DNA of 64,000 bases from Polytrichum commune (lineage: Eukaryota > Streptophyta > Polytrichopsida > Polytrichales > Polytrichaceae): NCBI GenBank assembly GCA_950295325.1, contig OX485808.1:11412501-11476500 (forward strand). The letters are read 5' to 3'. Made by a program: the position numbers and the translations under genes. This document shows positions 37,495 through 49,812 of this stretch, piece after piece. The notes under the pieces were generated by a model. It searched no databases. It had not been told where the DNA came from and worked only from the letters and a program-made list of their open reading frames with translations. Each line of letters begins with the position of its first letter. Position 1 is the first letter of the stretch.

Positions 37495-38578
37495 TTAGAC
37501 CATGATCACGTGTTATACACCAAACACAAACACAAATGGGGTGCTAAATCGGGTACCATTACTTTAGAGGGGGAAGTCATCTTGTTATATGTCTCACACA
37601 TTCACTCTATACAAGTTTCAAAAATTGTGGGTCCCAAGATCAAAACTACTATCTTACAATACACAAGGCTTTACATGGAAATAGTTGAAGTTGAGATTCT
37701 ATTTGATCATAGATTGTGTGGTGTTGATAGTTGGTTTCCTTATAGAGGGGCTAAAACTTGGCTTAGAATATACCCAAGCTTTCGTGACCAGGGAGGGCTT
37801 TAGGTGGCCCGCCAACAGTATAATAGCTCATGCAACTAGCTAAAGGAGCACCTGGGTGGCCTAAAAACAAAACCATTCCATTGCGTCCAACTTGATGGCC
37901 AATGGTTGGTCATGCTCTTACTAGGATAGTGTTTGTCTTAAATAGTGAACTCTCATACACCTACTACGAGGAAGTGAGAATTGCATAGTTGAGAGATTTT
38001 TGTTTCTAGCCAATCAACTTCTATATCAGGCGCAAAGATTCCAATTTAGGACCTATTTGCAATGCATATTCAAAACTGGCGATGGGGTGGTATTCTTATT
38101 TGACAAAGGATAAGGGGTATAGCCCCATCTTTCGGTGGTTCACAAGTGATAAGTAAAGGTGTCCTACTTCCTAAGATAATTTGAGTCGAGTGAGAGGTAA
38201 AGGGTACTCCACCATAATCCATTAGCCCCCGTGATTAAGGGTTTGGTTTCATAGCACCTACCAAGAGGGTCATAATAAAAACTTGCTCCCCTACATGTTG
38301 GCTATTGATTTATCCCAATTTCAGCTCATTGGACTAATTCAAGGCCTGTCATTTTGTTGAAAGTTAGTTTGTCTATAAACATAAACACTTGGCTCTACAA
38401 CAGTAATCAAAATTTTCACCCTCCCCCTCCCCCTGGGTAGCCGTTGTGAACATTTACATCACCATTGAATGGTAAAACATACCATCCAATAGTAAGGTAG
38501 TATTTGGGTGGGTACATGCGAGTAAAGTACTTTCAACACCCCCAAAATACCCTTAGGTTAACCAAAGAAAGATGGCAC

Positions 38579-38609
<31 letters not shown>

Positions 38610-41600
38610 AAAAGAAGAAGAAAAATAAATGTATGTATTCATCCATCGACTTGAATGTGAGCCCGTTCTCCATATATGAATTTGATTGTTTGAACACTCA
38701 TTGAAAGTTTGTTCTTACAACTGAACATTGATAAGACATGTTGAATACAAACATGTCATGCAACATAAACATGTACCATCCTTCGAACATATCTTCTATG
38801 TACTTGAATAATAACCTCATAAATTCCAAACCAAAAATTCTCAAGTCAAATATGACTCAATATTTACGAAGAGAAGACTTATAAAATCAAAGTATCCCAA
38901 TTTGATCTATTTGGTACGACAATTTTTGAAGAAAATCTTGTGGTCAAATTGAGACATAGATTGTAGTTTTTGTTATAGGAATGCTCACATGTCTAAGTTG
39001 TTTTAGGCTTGAGACATGTACATTATATTTTCTCGTTTTGCTCTTGAAGGATTGCATGGACGATCCTCATGTGTTGATTATCTAGCTTATGATTTGAAAA
39101 GATTTGGTCACCATGTTGTACATCAAGTTATCCGATAGTAGGAAATTGGGATGGTTACACTCATGCTCATACTTCAACATTAATTTGCAAAGCCATTTTT
39201 GTTTTGGAATGACTTTGTGTTTCTTAACACTACATTGTCAAGCCATTTTGATCACTAAAGTCTTGTCTTCTCCTCATTTGTAGCACTATGCTAAACGTTA
39301 GAGTTTAGGGAATTTATATTGACCAAAGAAGTTTGTGAATGTTATAATTTAAGTACGAAGAAGGTAGGTCCGAAGATGGTGCATGTTTATATCGCATTGG
39401 GATGCTCCAATATGCAACTTTCTTATCAAGTTCATTGTCTTTTTTTTTTGGCACAAATTGTATCAAGTCCATTGTTGATGTATATCCAAAGAGGTTTGAG
39501 CATATTTATTCATATCAAAACATTACTCAAGGGTTGGGAACTTGGATGATCCACCCATTACTTGGGGCCTTAGCATATATTCCTTACAGTCAAACATGTG
39601 CAACGCGACATCCATGGTGAAGAATAGTAACAACTAGCCTTTGCAAAGTTGAGATGGTGTGTAGAATATCTCTTCTTATCCCCTCCCCTTGGAAATGTAA
39701 GAAAAGGTGCACCTTAATAATGTTATATAATGTGAGAGTAAACAAAAAATGGGGTATTGAAAGAATTAGATTTGATCAAATATCCCCTTTATCCAAAACT
39801 AAGCTTTGCATAAAGATAACACATTTACTCTCCACTTCAAATTTGAGAGGCGATGATTGGGTTTGTGGGCTATGTGTTCCTACCTCCGACGTCGTACGAA
39901 AAGAGGAATCCATGTTAGAAGCAACACGAAACACTAATATCCAATAACCAATGAGATGGATATAATGATGAATAAAGGAAACATTACGATGATCAATGGT
40001 GCCAAACTCCACTCCCAACTTTAAAATTTCACCCACACACGATTCCAAAGAAATCAAAGAGTATGGTGTAGCATCCAACTCAATAATGCCCTACTTGCAA
40101 CTTTGTACTAGTAGTGCCCCATAACGAACCTAGATGTGAAGGCACAATCTTAGGACGAGTTTGATGATGATGATACTAGCTCCATAGGTACTTGTGCTAC
40201 TAAGATAGTCGAGCAACTTAGTGGGTACCACGAAACTACCTCTCAACCACCAAGATCCAACCCTTGGCAACCACGGGGAAAGTTCACATGTTCCGAAATT
40301 CACACACACACAATGAGCTTTATTCAAGTGTTACAATGAGTTAACATATTCCTTAACCTAGCTAGAGACACCGTCACAATGATCATTCTCCTTATTGACT
40401 TCAAATTTCTTGAGTAGGTGAGCGGAAGATGCACATTTGTTGAAGTAAACAAAGGTAAAAGCCTCCAAGCTCAAGACAAGGCTAGATATCTTGCTTTGAG
40501 CTGGGTGCATGCCACCAATCTTACTTCATACCGTTAGTCAACAATCTTAGAGACTTTCATGTCTAATTGTAAATTCAGCCTGACACTGTATCATTCTACA
40601 AGTAAAGAGCTACACATTTTCAACATATAATCACCCAATCCCATGGCCCACCGAACTCTAGGTAAGTGTTGACTAATGCTATGCTAAGGTGAGAAACAAT
40701 CACTTGAATTATAACATGTAAATTAATTTTCAAAGACAACTTAACTCCATAACGAGCATCAAATATCACAAACATTACATGAACTCAATTATGTGAATCA
40801 GTAGTTAGTAATTCTTTTAAATGGACCACTTTTACTTTGGTGAGATTGGTGGGGGGGGGGGGGGGGGGAACGGGACGGGGTCATCTCAAAGAGCAAGGCA
40901 AATCTAACTTAGCCTTGGCCCAAGCTTGTGCAACTAATCCTACGTATAGCAACAATTTTTCCAGTGGCCACAAACATTTTGACATGGTTCCTAAATAGAG
41001 GTGACATAAAATGCCACCCATTATGTGGAGACCTATATTCTCAACGAAAGTTACCAAAGTACTGAAGATTATTAGTTATGAATAAGGGTCAGTACTGAGT
41101 CTCAACATGCCATGTAGCATGACCACCATTGGCAAAAAGCAGGATGCAATTTGTGTTGCCAACAGGAAGACCACTGATGCAGTCAATGAGTTACCTAGTA
41201 GGATCAAGGCATGCAATATTTGTGACAGAATGATCCATGTTCAAGTTGACATGCAGTAATAAAAATCCATTTCCCAAACAGACATGTCAAGGACTCAGAA
41301 TCACCATGGCCATGAAGTTTGAAGTAGTCTGCTGTCTTCAAGTGGGCCTCAATCTCACTCAATTAAATTAGAGAAGGGCAGTCAAATGACTTACAGAGCT
41401 CTTTGATTCATTTCTGCTGGAGTTCTGCATCAATTAAGAGGACCAGCTTTTAATTCGCTTATTCTGCATTACATACGAAAGCCACATGAATGACCGCAAT
41501 TCATACCTTTGATATTGTCAGCGAAGTAAATAACATGTCAAAAATGCAAACATGTCTCGAGTACTTAGTCCATGGAATATCTTAGTGAAATTATGTGATG

Positions 41601-42249
41601 CTGTGACAATTAAGAAAAGAGATCAGAGGATAGTTCCCTTGTCTCCCTTGTCTCATGTCCGCATCATGCACCTGACAGAATAGGCAGCTTCCTGACACCG
41701 TAACCTGCCAGATGAACTAAGAGACTAATTAACTAATTAATTAACCCAGACCACCGAGATATGCAGTGAAGAACATAGCAGTAGTTGGTGAACTGGAATA
41801 CTTGTCGACAAGTCATTGTGGTTCTGCTGCTGTCTCCCCTTCCTCCTATTTCGCAACATCCTTGGCATGATGAGCCAGTTTCTGACGAAAACAAACCTAA
41901 ACATCGTGTCAACAGCTATGTCGAGAGTAACCAAACTAAGCAGCAGTAGAGAGTACAAATACACCAGATCTACCCACATGGACAGGGTATCAAATTCTAC
42001 AATCCTGCCCTCAGAAAGTCTGGAAGAGCATCACCACGTCAATTGTGCCATCCCCAATATGGATGCAATTTTGCTAAATGTACATTCACAAATATGCATA
42101 CACATAAATGTGTGGCTCACTGGAATTGAAACAACATCCTGGGTACCAACTAGTCGCGCCCAGCAAGGAAGCTTAAGAGGCCTAACTTGCATGTTTGACA
42201 GCCATAACCGGGAATGTAGATCCGACCTGCAATTTCTCAGCGTCTGAAC
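37495..42249. other. Intergenic DNA; right part probably GPT 3' UTR and downstream
   Basis: A (TC)13 microsatellite lies at about 38,583-38,609 and a G18 run at 40,851-40,868. No transposon ends were found to the right of about 41,000, and that part is probably the 3' UTR and 3' flank of the GPT gene, which ends at 42,250. The transcript end cannot be fixed from the sequence. Confidence 0.4.
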
Positions 42250-45172
42250 TTATTGCTTAGCCTGCACATTACATATGCGACAATTGTGAGTTGTCGCCAC
42301 GTTATGCTAAATATAATAGAAAAGATTAAGTAGCCTGGACTTTCAGTTGGTGTGGGTGGCACTAGCTCCCAACTGTCCATGGCATCTCCATTCCTGAAAA
42401 TACTATGGAGGCGTGGTATAATTACTGCCCCTATGATGCATATGCTGCTCAATGTACAGAGAGGTTCACACTACTTTCAGCTAACATTTCAGACAAAATC
42501 CCGAGGACCCAACCATGCCCAAAGTCAGTGCTATTCTTTCTACCAGCAAGAATAAAACAGAAAATTTCAATCAAAGACAAAGAGGTAAGTAACTACCTGA
42601 GAATACAAGAAGGTTCCGAAGATTGCAATAGCAGCACCAACAGCGTTGACAGGCCTGACTTGGGTGTGGAAGATGATGATAGAAGAGACAATGACAGTCA
42701 CACGCTTCATAGTGTTACCAATGCTGAATGTAAGTGGTGAAATCTCATTCAGCGACATGTATGACACCTGATTGTACAAATGATAGAACACACTCTGAGC
42801 TGCTACCCACCTGCATGTCACACAAACATAGAATGAGTATCAGAACAAATTTCCAGCCAAGTAACATCACCTAACCCTGCAAAGGGGAGATAAGAGGTAA
42901 CTTGTGCACCTAAAAAGTATACTACAGATTCATGTGCATATGAAGGTGGATATGTATACATCTAGTGTGCATCATCATAAAAACATGTCTAACTTGAGTC
43001 TTCTAGTCACCTACATTTCCAGTCTAATGCTTTCGGAAAGATACAATTAAAGACATCCAAGGATTCAACAAGGTCCACAAAGCTTCACAATACCAGATAA
43101 ATTGTTGGCCAATAGCCAAGTTGGCTGCATCCCACCCAGTAAGCCACATCTTTGGGCCTTCAACAGCAAAAGCAAAGGGTGTCAAGAATACAAGTGACAT
43201 CATGCTCAGGCATGCGTAATAGTTCATGCCTCCCACTTTGTTGCCATTGCTCATTCCTTTCTTTGAAAAGATGTTGCGGAAAACAAAAGCAACATTGGAG
43301 ATCATGGCCCCAACAAATCCTGCCAAACACAAGAACATGAATTATATAAATACCATAAACCTCTGTATCTGATAATAGTACAGGCAGTTCCATAACAAGA
43401 AAGCAATAAATCATGCAAAACTTCACAAATTTCTGATTAGTGGAATACCTGTCATGTTGAAGTTCAATTCTGTGGCAGCTGCCAACCCACAACCACCTAT
43501 GATTGGCAGCAGGGATAAGTAGACTGGCAGAGGAAAGTTTTCGCCAAGAAACAACTTTTGAATGATCACACTGAAGGCAGGTTCAGCACTCTTGATGATA
43601 TGTGTGAAGGAAACTGCAACCTTTGACATACTGACAGTTGCTGCCACATGACCTATTGAATGCGCCAATGCAACCTATATTACACAAGGCGTCCACTTCA
43701 TCAGTTTCTGTTCTCTCTGGGTGGTTTAAAGGAATTAAATAATATCTGAAAACTCTACATATGCCAGTCCAACATTCTCATGATCAAAGTTTCACTGCTA
43801 CATATGTAGGGAGTAGCCTTTTCCATGAAACCAAACAATTGGCCTGGATAGGAAGCTCTGCTGAAGAGGACCTACTAAGTGCTCCAGCCAACCTTATCAG
43901 CTGGAGTATCTTGGGCACATCCAAAGATTGACAGTTTAGAGCTAAGATGTAACGTAAGTTACACCTAACAGTAAATTTCGTGGAGTTATTTCAGCTCCAG
44001 CAACTATTTCTGAAACTTATATTTCCTGTATTCACCCCAATACATGCTTCAAAGAGTACACTAAGATTTGCAATCATTGTTCATCGCCCTTTGATGATGA
44101 CTTTGCAGAATTTATGCTCTCCAACAAATGGACTATCCTGAGCAGGAGACTGCAGCTTCAGATTCAGATATTTGAGGCAATTTGAATAAGGTCAGCACAA
44201 CTTCCCGCTGTCTATCCTTGTGCAAACAAAATATAAGCCTAAAGGTACCCAAGGTTCACCTTGCCTTGGTTCCACAAGCTAACCAAGTGGGCTCTTCCAC
44301 CCAACCACTCAATTTCAAAAATTTGGTCAAAATAGCAGAAGTAAAATTGGGTCATTGGAATTAGCTGGTTTCTAAATCATTTTGCACGAAAACAACTCAA
44401 AGATTTTCACTCTGGGGCCTCTGGTGATAAGAGGGTCAAAGAGTTTCCTTAGGTGCCACAACGTATGCCAATCTGCATGAGCCCACATCTGCAGCTGAAG
44501 TTGAACTAGTTCGACAGAAAATCTTCTACTTAATGCAGAAGGAAGACTTGGGAGAAAGCATAGCTGGAAGAGAGAAAATACCGGAGCAAGTGCTTTCCAG
44601 AAGTCAGCATCCACCTGTGGTGGTTCCACGATCCTCAAGGCCCATGACAAAAGCATGATTGCTGAGCCAGCTGCCAAGGAGAGGGTGGATGTCAACCATG
44701 GAAAAGGAAACACATTCAACACCTTCTTGTTGTAGATGTTGAAGACAACATTCAATGCCCACCAAACGGCAAAGTAAATGGAGATTTTGATTCTTTGTGC
44801 TGCAGCAGCTTTGGTTACCTCGGCATCATCAACCTGGGGTATCTTTTCGGGATAACCATCTGACGCCCCAGCATCCACAGCTTGCGCTGAAACCCTCAAC
44901 ACTAGTGCCGCCTTTTGAACGCTCGTTCCATTTTTGTAAAGTGATGCCAGGCGGAGAGACTGCCCATCCAAGAAGGGGCTGAAGCTCAAATTGCTGGAAG
45001 ATAGCACGGGTTTGAGGGACTTGCTGCACAAAAACGCTTGCACTCTGGATGACTGACCCTGAGAAATTCCATACTTCGTGCGGGTGGCAAATGAGCTGGA
45101 AGGGCTGCTAGAGCACAGACACTGAGGGCTGCTAGTAGATGACATGGCAGGAAGAGTGAGCGTCATCATCAT
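42250..45172 (-). CDS. GPT: Plastid glucose-6-phosphate/phosphate translocator (GPT), complete
   Basis: Five coding exons: 45172-44582, 43674-43449, 43319-43094, 42810-42597, 42261-42250 (stop TAA). Every intron is GT-AG and the phases close, giving 422 aa. An in-frame stop lies upstream of the chosen ATG, the first of three in a row. Residues 1 to about 95 are a Ser-rich chloroplast transit peptide. About 125-419 is the hydrophobic triose-phosphate/nucleotide-sugar transporter fold. NKKVLNVFPFPWLTSTLSLA (148-167), the SFTHIIKSAEPAFSV segment in exon 2 and the GNTMKR basic pair (K383, R384) are family hallmarks. The protein ends AKQ, as in Arabidopsis GPT. The family lies in the plastid inner envelope and exchanges glucose-6-phosphate for phosphate, feeding starch synthesis and the oxidative pentose phosphate pathway. 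XPT or PPT fit less well. A paralogue lies at 61,563-63,503. Confidence 0.93.
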
Positions 45173-46589
45173 TCTGCTCAATCTCCTCACTATGTGTGTA
45201 GCCTTACAGCAGGAGGATCAGCTTCCTCCTGCAGTTTCTGCTAGAAGCCCTGCATGAATGACCATGCACAATAATGTCAAATATTGCACAAACAACTTCT
45301 TCAACAGAAAATAAAATCAGTGCACTAGGCTTTAAAACCAGTACCAAACCAAACAGCCAAGAAGTCTACACTTCCTGCCTTCAAGTCAGAACCGAAACTG
45401 TTAGAAGTACAACTGTAATCAAGCCAGACGCAAGCTGAATGTGACGAAGTGAATTCTACATTACAGCGTCAATGACGTTAAAGTGCAATGCAGGTGATTG
45501 AAAGAAGGAAAATCCTAGCGGGTGCTGCTTGATTTGTGAATACAAAAAGAGTCCTCAGAATGCTTTGTAATTACTTCAGAAAATATATCCTGTACCGAAC
45601 ACTGCAGCGTAAAACCAGAGTTTGCATGGGCCAATCCAATGTCCTCAAAACCTATTAGCTAGTAAGTGCTCCCCAAACACAATGAACGGAAGAATAGCAG
45701 TTTTCAAAACAGAAATGCTGATTCCCTGCAGTCTGGTATTGCGGTCACTGAAGTGGAGACAGGCAAGCACAGAAGTGAACAAATGCAATAAGAATTCCTC
45801 AGACATGCGAAAAGTTACAAGGAGTCAGATTTCACACGAGTAAGACAAAGAATGACCTGGAGCATTATGTGCATTCTTGAACCTCTCTGATTTTGCATTA
45901 GGAGTTTCTTGTGCATATCCTAAAATCTATGAATCCAGAGTTGACTTCTCGCATTCTATAGGGGAGAAGAGTGTCGAGGTAGAGATACTTCTCCAAGATG
46001 AATGTCTTCAATCATCAACCTGAAGGTGATTTAAATTCTGTAACAATTCAATAATGCCTGCAAATGCATCTCTGATTACAAATTACCTGTTTAAGTGCGA
46101 TTTACCTTTCTTGAATCCTCTTCAAGATGAGGGTCTGCCAATCCGATTTATTTCTTCTGGAAGTGTGATATTTTAAACATGACAAGATCCATGATTCTTA
46201 CGAACCTTGAGGTCCAACACCTCCAAGCTACTCATTGCAGACTGTTCTGTCCAGTAGTCCTAAGAAACATTCTGAAACTCCAATGTAGAGAATCGGAGAA
46301 TTGCTGCAAAACAGAACTCAATGTCCTCACGAAGCAGTGGACCATAGGAAGCAGCACCAGCTATATGCACAGGTAAGCGAACTAACAAACCGGCGACATT
46401 CCTCATAATGACAAAAGAGCGCCAGAATTGCAATATACTGCCACACAACTCCTCACAAGAAAAGAAAAAAAGAAAAAGAAAAAGTTAAAAAAACCTCACA
46501 CATCGAGAGTACCGATTAAGCGCAATGCAAGAACTCTATAAACAAGCAATTTCAAATCTCCTGCCACCTCAGCATAAGCCCATTCCAAT
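45173..46589 (-). other. GPT 5' UTR and 3' part of leader intron (inferred)
   Basis: A good acceptor, CATGCAG, ends at 45,250, so the first coding exon may start at 45,249 with a 77-base untranslated part. Upstream to 46,589 there is no recognisable coding sequence or transposon, which fits intron or promoter. Confidence 0.45.
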
Positions 46590-47721
46590 TACAGCATAAG
46601 CGCAGTAAAACAGAGCCTCCACGGCAGCCTCACAGCATCGTCAATCGGCAAAACTGAGAATCGAGCGGCATTCCTCACACTGACAACAAAGCTCCAGAAA
46701 CTCACACAAATTACACGACACGAAATTACAGAAACAGTCACACTCTGACGGCTCACATCGATACCACGCAGTGCAAGAAACTTCACAAACAGCACAAATC
46801 TCGCAGTTACCTCAATTCTAAGCTGATTACACCACAGGCACAGCTCAGAGATTCTGCCACGATCACCACATCTCCAATAGGCAAGGAATAAGCAATCTAG
46901 AATGAGCGACACTCCTCACACTTACAGCAAAGCGCCAGAAACAGCCACACCTTAATGGCACACATCGATACCACGAGATGCAAGAAACTCCGCAAACAGC
47001 ACAAATGTCGCCCGTCACCTCAAATCTCAAGTCCGATTACAGCTCGGAGCTCCGCCCGCAATCACAGAAACGCCATAGGCAAGGGTCTAACACACTAAAA
47101 ATCAAGCAGCATTCCTCACACTGACAACAAAGTGCCCGAACTGAATATAATCGAAATTTCAAGACTCGAAATTACAGAAACAGCGCCGCATTCATGGCTC
47201 ACATCGATACCACATAACGCGAGAAACTCCGCAAACAGCACAAATTAAAGCGTTACCTCAAAATTGAAGTCCGATTACACCACAGGCGCAGCTAGGAGCT
47301 TCACAGAATTGCCAGTAGGCGAGAATAAAACAAACTACGAATCGAGCAGCATTCCTCACTAACAACAAAGCGCCAGAACTGAATCCCAGAGTTTCCACGA
47401 CACGAAATTACAGAAACAGCTACACGCTCATGCTCACATCGATACGCGCAATGCAAGAAACTCCGCAAACAGGATAAATTTCGCCTCTACCTCAAATTTA
47501 ATTCCGATACACCACGCGCACAGCTCGGAGCTTTCACAGCATCGCCAATAGGCAAGAATAGAACAAACTAAGAATCGAGCGGCATTCCTTACACTGAGAG
47601 CAGAGCACCCGAAACTGACATCACAGAAACTCCAGAAACAGCGCCACATTCACAGCACACATCGATACCACGCAATGCAAGAAAAAAAATCCTCAAAACT
47701 CAGCAGAATCTCGTCGTTACC
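46590..47721 (-). repeat. Tandem array of splice-donor-bearing units upstream of GPT
   Basis: The anchor CACATCGATACCACG (or a near variant) recurs at about 46,754, 46,960, 47,200, 47,434 and 47,659, a period of 205-240 bp. Each unit on the minus strand contains a TTGAG/GTAAC-like donor, then GTTTGCGGAGTTTCTTGCA and a CGATTCTNAGTTTG segment. Plus-strand donor complements lie at about 47,720, 47,488, 47,254, 47,014 and 46,806. The units are diverged by substitutions and small gaps. The array probably lies within, or alternates as, the 5' leader of GPT. Confidence 0.75.
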
Positions 47722-47990
47722 TCAAATCTGAGGTCGACTTCAGCTCGGAGCTCCGCCCGCGACCAACACACGACCTGCGCTAACTTCGTCGATACCGCAC
47801 CGTTTTCTACGACGCGAAAGGGCAGTGTGGCCGTGTCGTAGGTCGCTGGAGAGGTCTCGACGCGGGCGGAGCGCGGGCGAGCGGCTACGGAGCTGCGGAG
47901 GGGAGCGGGAGCGATGGCAGAGCGGCGAAGGATCGAGCTGACCTCGGAGTGGCTGTGCGTGGGAGGCCGTTCTGTCGCGCCTACTGTCCC
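47721..47990 (-). promoter_or_regulatory. GC-rich leader exon/promoter of GPT (inferred)
   Basis: A locally GC- and CpG-rich block, in sharp contrast to its AT-rich surroundings, ends on the minus strand in GATTTGAG/GTAACG, a good donor at 47,721/47,720. It fits a first untranslated exon plus core promoter for the minus-strand GPT gene. An open frame of 97 codons on minus crosses the donor and has no recognisable motif. No TATA box could be assigned with confidence. Confidence 0.45.
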
Positions 47991-48061
47991 CACATTAGGG
48001 ATGAGGGGCAGAGGGGTAGCGGGGCAGCCACAAATAGTATCTTATCAACGGCATATGCTGG

Positions 48062-48081
48062 GCCCGAGAAATTTCTCGGGC
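48062..48081. repeat. 20-bp perfect palindrome
   Basis: GCCCGAGAAATTTCTCGGGC is exactly self-complementary with no loop. It lies in a GC-rich stretch beyond the inferred GPT promoter. It could bind a dimeric protein, or be chance. Confidence 0.8.
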
Positions 48082-48273
48082 TTGCCCGCTGGGGCGCCGC
48101 CAATCGGGGCAGGCTCCAAATATCCTCATGCATCCTTTGGTGGCTAGGTAGTAGGGAGCTCGCCCTATCCCATTTTTAGACTACTCTAGGACATTGGGAC
48201 CCTTTTTGATGGGTTTAGTGTAGGTAGGAGTGCTTTTTGGCCTTTTTATAGGGAGGGTGTGTAGGTAGGCTTA

Positions 48274-48777
48274 GGGCCACTTCACACATGAGCCAAGAGC
48301 CATGACCATGAAATTGTGAGAGCCCAAAAGAAAGTGTCCAAAGGCCGTCCCAACACACCTCCAAAAGCATCATGTAGTGTGGTCACGGACCTTCAAGTGT
48401 AGTGTGAAGTCATATGTGACCGGGCCCTCAACCAAATGTTATTTTAATGAATTTCTATTCCTACGGATCTTCATACATGATAAAAATAGAATAAATCAAC
48501 AGTTGTGAGTGTTCAGAGTGCCATGGTCTCCCGGTTCTGTGACAGGCCTACCTCCAAGAGGTGATTTTTGAAAATAATCCAAGTGACCATGAAATATGAT
48601 CCATTCAATACCATGTAAGAGCCCATGTAGACTTTACCATCCATCTTGCATTCACATACTCCATTGGTCCCTCAAGTGTAGTGCGTAGCGAACTTGGACC
48701 GGCTCCACCATTTCCACCAATGAGAGTGCTTGAAATGTAATGGTCACGGGCTCTCAGTCTCGTGTGTGAAGTGGCCC
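48274..48777 (-). mobile_element. Tourist/PIF-Harbinger-like MITE, copy E
   Basis: 504 bp, from GGGCCACTTCACACATGAG to CTCGTGTGTGAAGTGGCCC, with perfect TTA duplications (48,271-48,273 and 48,778-48,780). Inverted relative to A, C and D, as is copy B. It lies about 300 bp upstream of the inferred GPT promoter. Confidence 0.9.
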
Positions 48778-48920
48778 TTATTTGTCATTTGAGGGAACGG
48801 TTGAATATTGTAGATGTCATTGTTATTGGGTTTCTAATTGTGTGTTCCAAGTTTAAAATTTGACCCATAACCACATCGGATGTACATAACCGTTTCACTT
48901 GATTTCAAAGTCCGGTGAAG

Positions 48921-49812
48921 GGCGAGAGGGAATTATTGCATGCGAGGCTTCTTCCCATTCATCTACCATACTAATGCCTTTAAATAGTATGTAAGTTAGA
49001 ATCTAACTTAATTTAGATAACTTGACACTGTATTCAATTTTAAAGACCTTGCATTAGTATGTTGTTTATTTGGGCATTCTATTAATATAGCAACCCTCCT
49101 TTGCATATATTTGAGGAAAGGAAAATCCATAAAGATAGACGTCACCAACACCAAGTACTTTGGTGTTGTGAATGTTTTGAGACACAAAATTGAAGCTTCT
49201 CCAATCGTCACAAAAAGTTTTGAGATTTCTAGCTATGGTGTTTCCCCATGCCCACCACTTCCTCCTCTCTTCTCACCCTACTCACAATCTTCAAGAACTC
49301 TCAAGCAACCTATCCAAATAACCATGCTCATAACTTTCCTCACTTTGCTCAAACCAAAGAGAAACCACCACAATATGCAAACACACTCTATAGACCACTA
49401 TAGAAAAGTTCAATACCCTATAGTCTACCGCACCTGCGATCTAACACACATGATTTTATAACACTACAACATAACTTTGACCATAACTTTGTAACATAAC
49501 TTTGATCATAACATTGCAACAGAACTCTAACCATAACTATGCAACCTGCTAGCAGACCACACAATACTCAACACTGACACAATTGCCCAATCTCGCCACT
49601 TTCTAATTCACCCTCTCACAACAACCAATGCGAAAATTGCTTTGTCCAATTAAATTCTAGCTTCGGCTAATACATAGGAGAACACACTACTTTGCAAAGA
49701 GACACATTTGTAATGAATTAAGCCACCAACTTACAAGCATGCATTTCCCAAGGCATGTCTTTAACACGGATGGATGAGAGGGATGCTTGTATGTTACAAT
49801 TCCCTCTCGCCT
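48921..49812. mobile_element. Inverted-repeat element with GGCGAGAGGGAATT ends
   Basis: About 892 bp. The left terminus is GGCGAGAGGGAATTATTGCA; the right terminus inverse is GGCGAGAGGGAATTGTAACA. Inside each end, CATCTACC/CATCCATC-like motifs link it to 30,003 and 59,309. The interior has a 116-codon frame with no recognised domain. No clear target duplication. Confidence 0.55.

Noticed and set aside
37342-37803. 153-codon plus-strand frame
   Set aside because: It starts inside a Tourist-like MITE and crosses its right end. It is chance coding.
44372-44581. Open frame continuing past GPT exon 1
   Set aside because: The frame stays open into the intron, but the family protein continues from ALAP directly to VALAHSIGH in exon 2, and a GT donor lies exactly there.
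45173-45190. Upstream GTG as start of the GPT exon 1 frame
   Set aside because: Plant nuclear genes start at ATG almost always. The first in-frame ATG is at 45,172, after an upstream stop and non-ATG codons.
47700-47993. 97-codon minus-strand frame as an upstream exon of GPT protein
   Set aside because: It crosses a good donor, shows no transit-peptide or transporter similarity, and the GPT start is well placed in a later exon.
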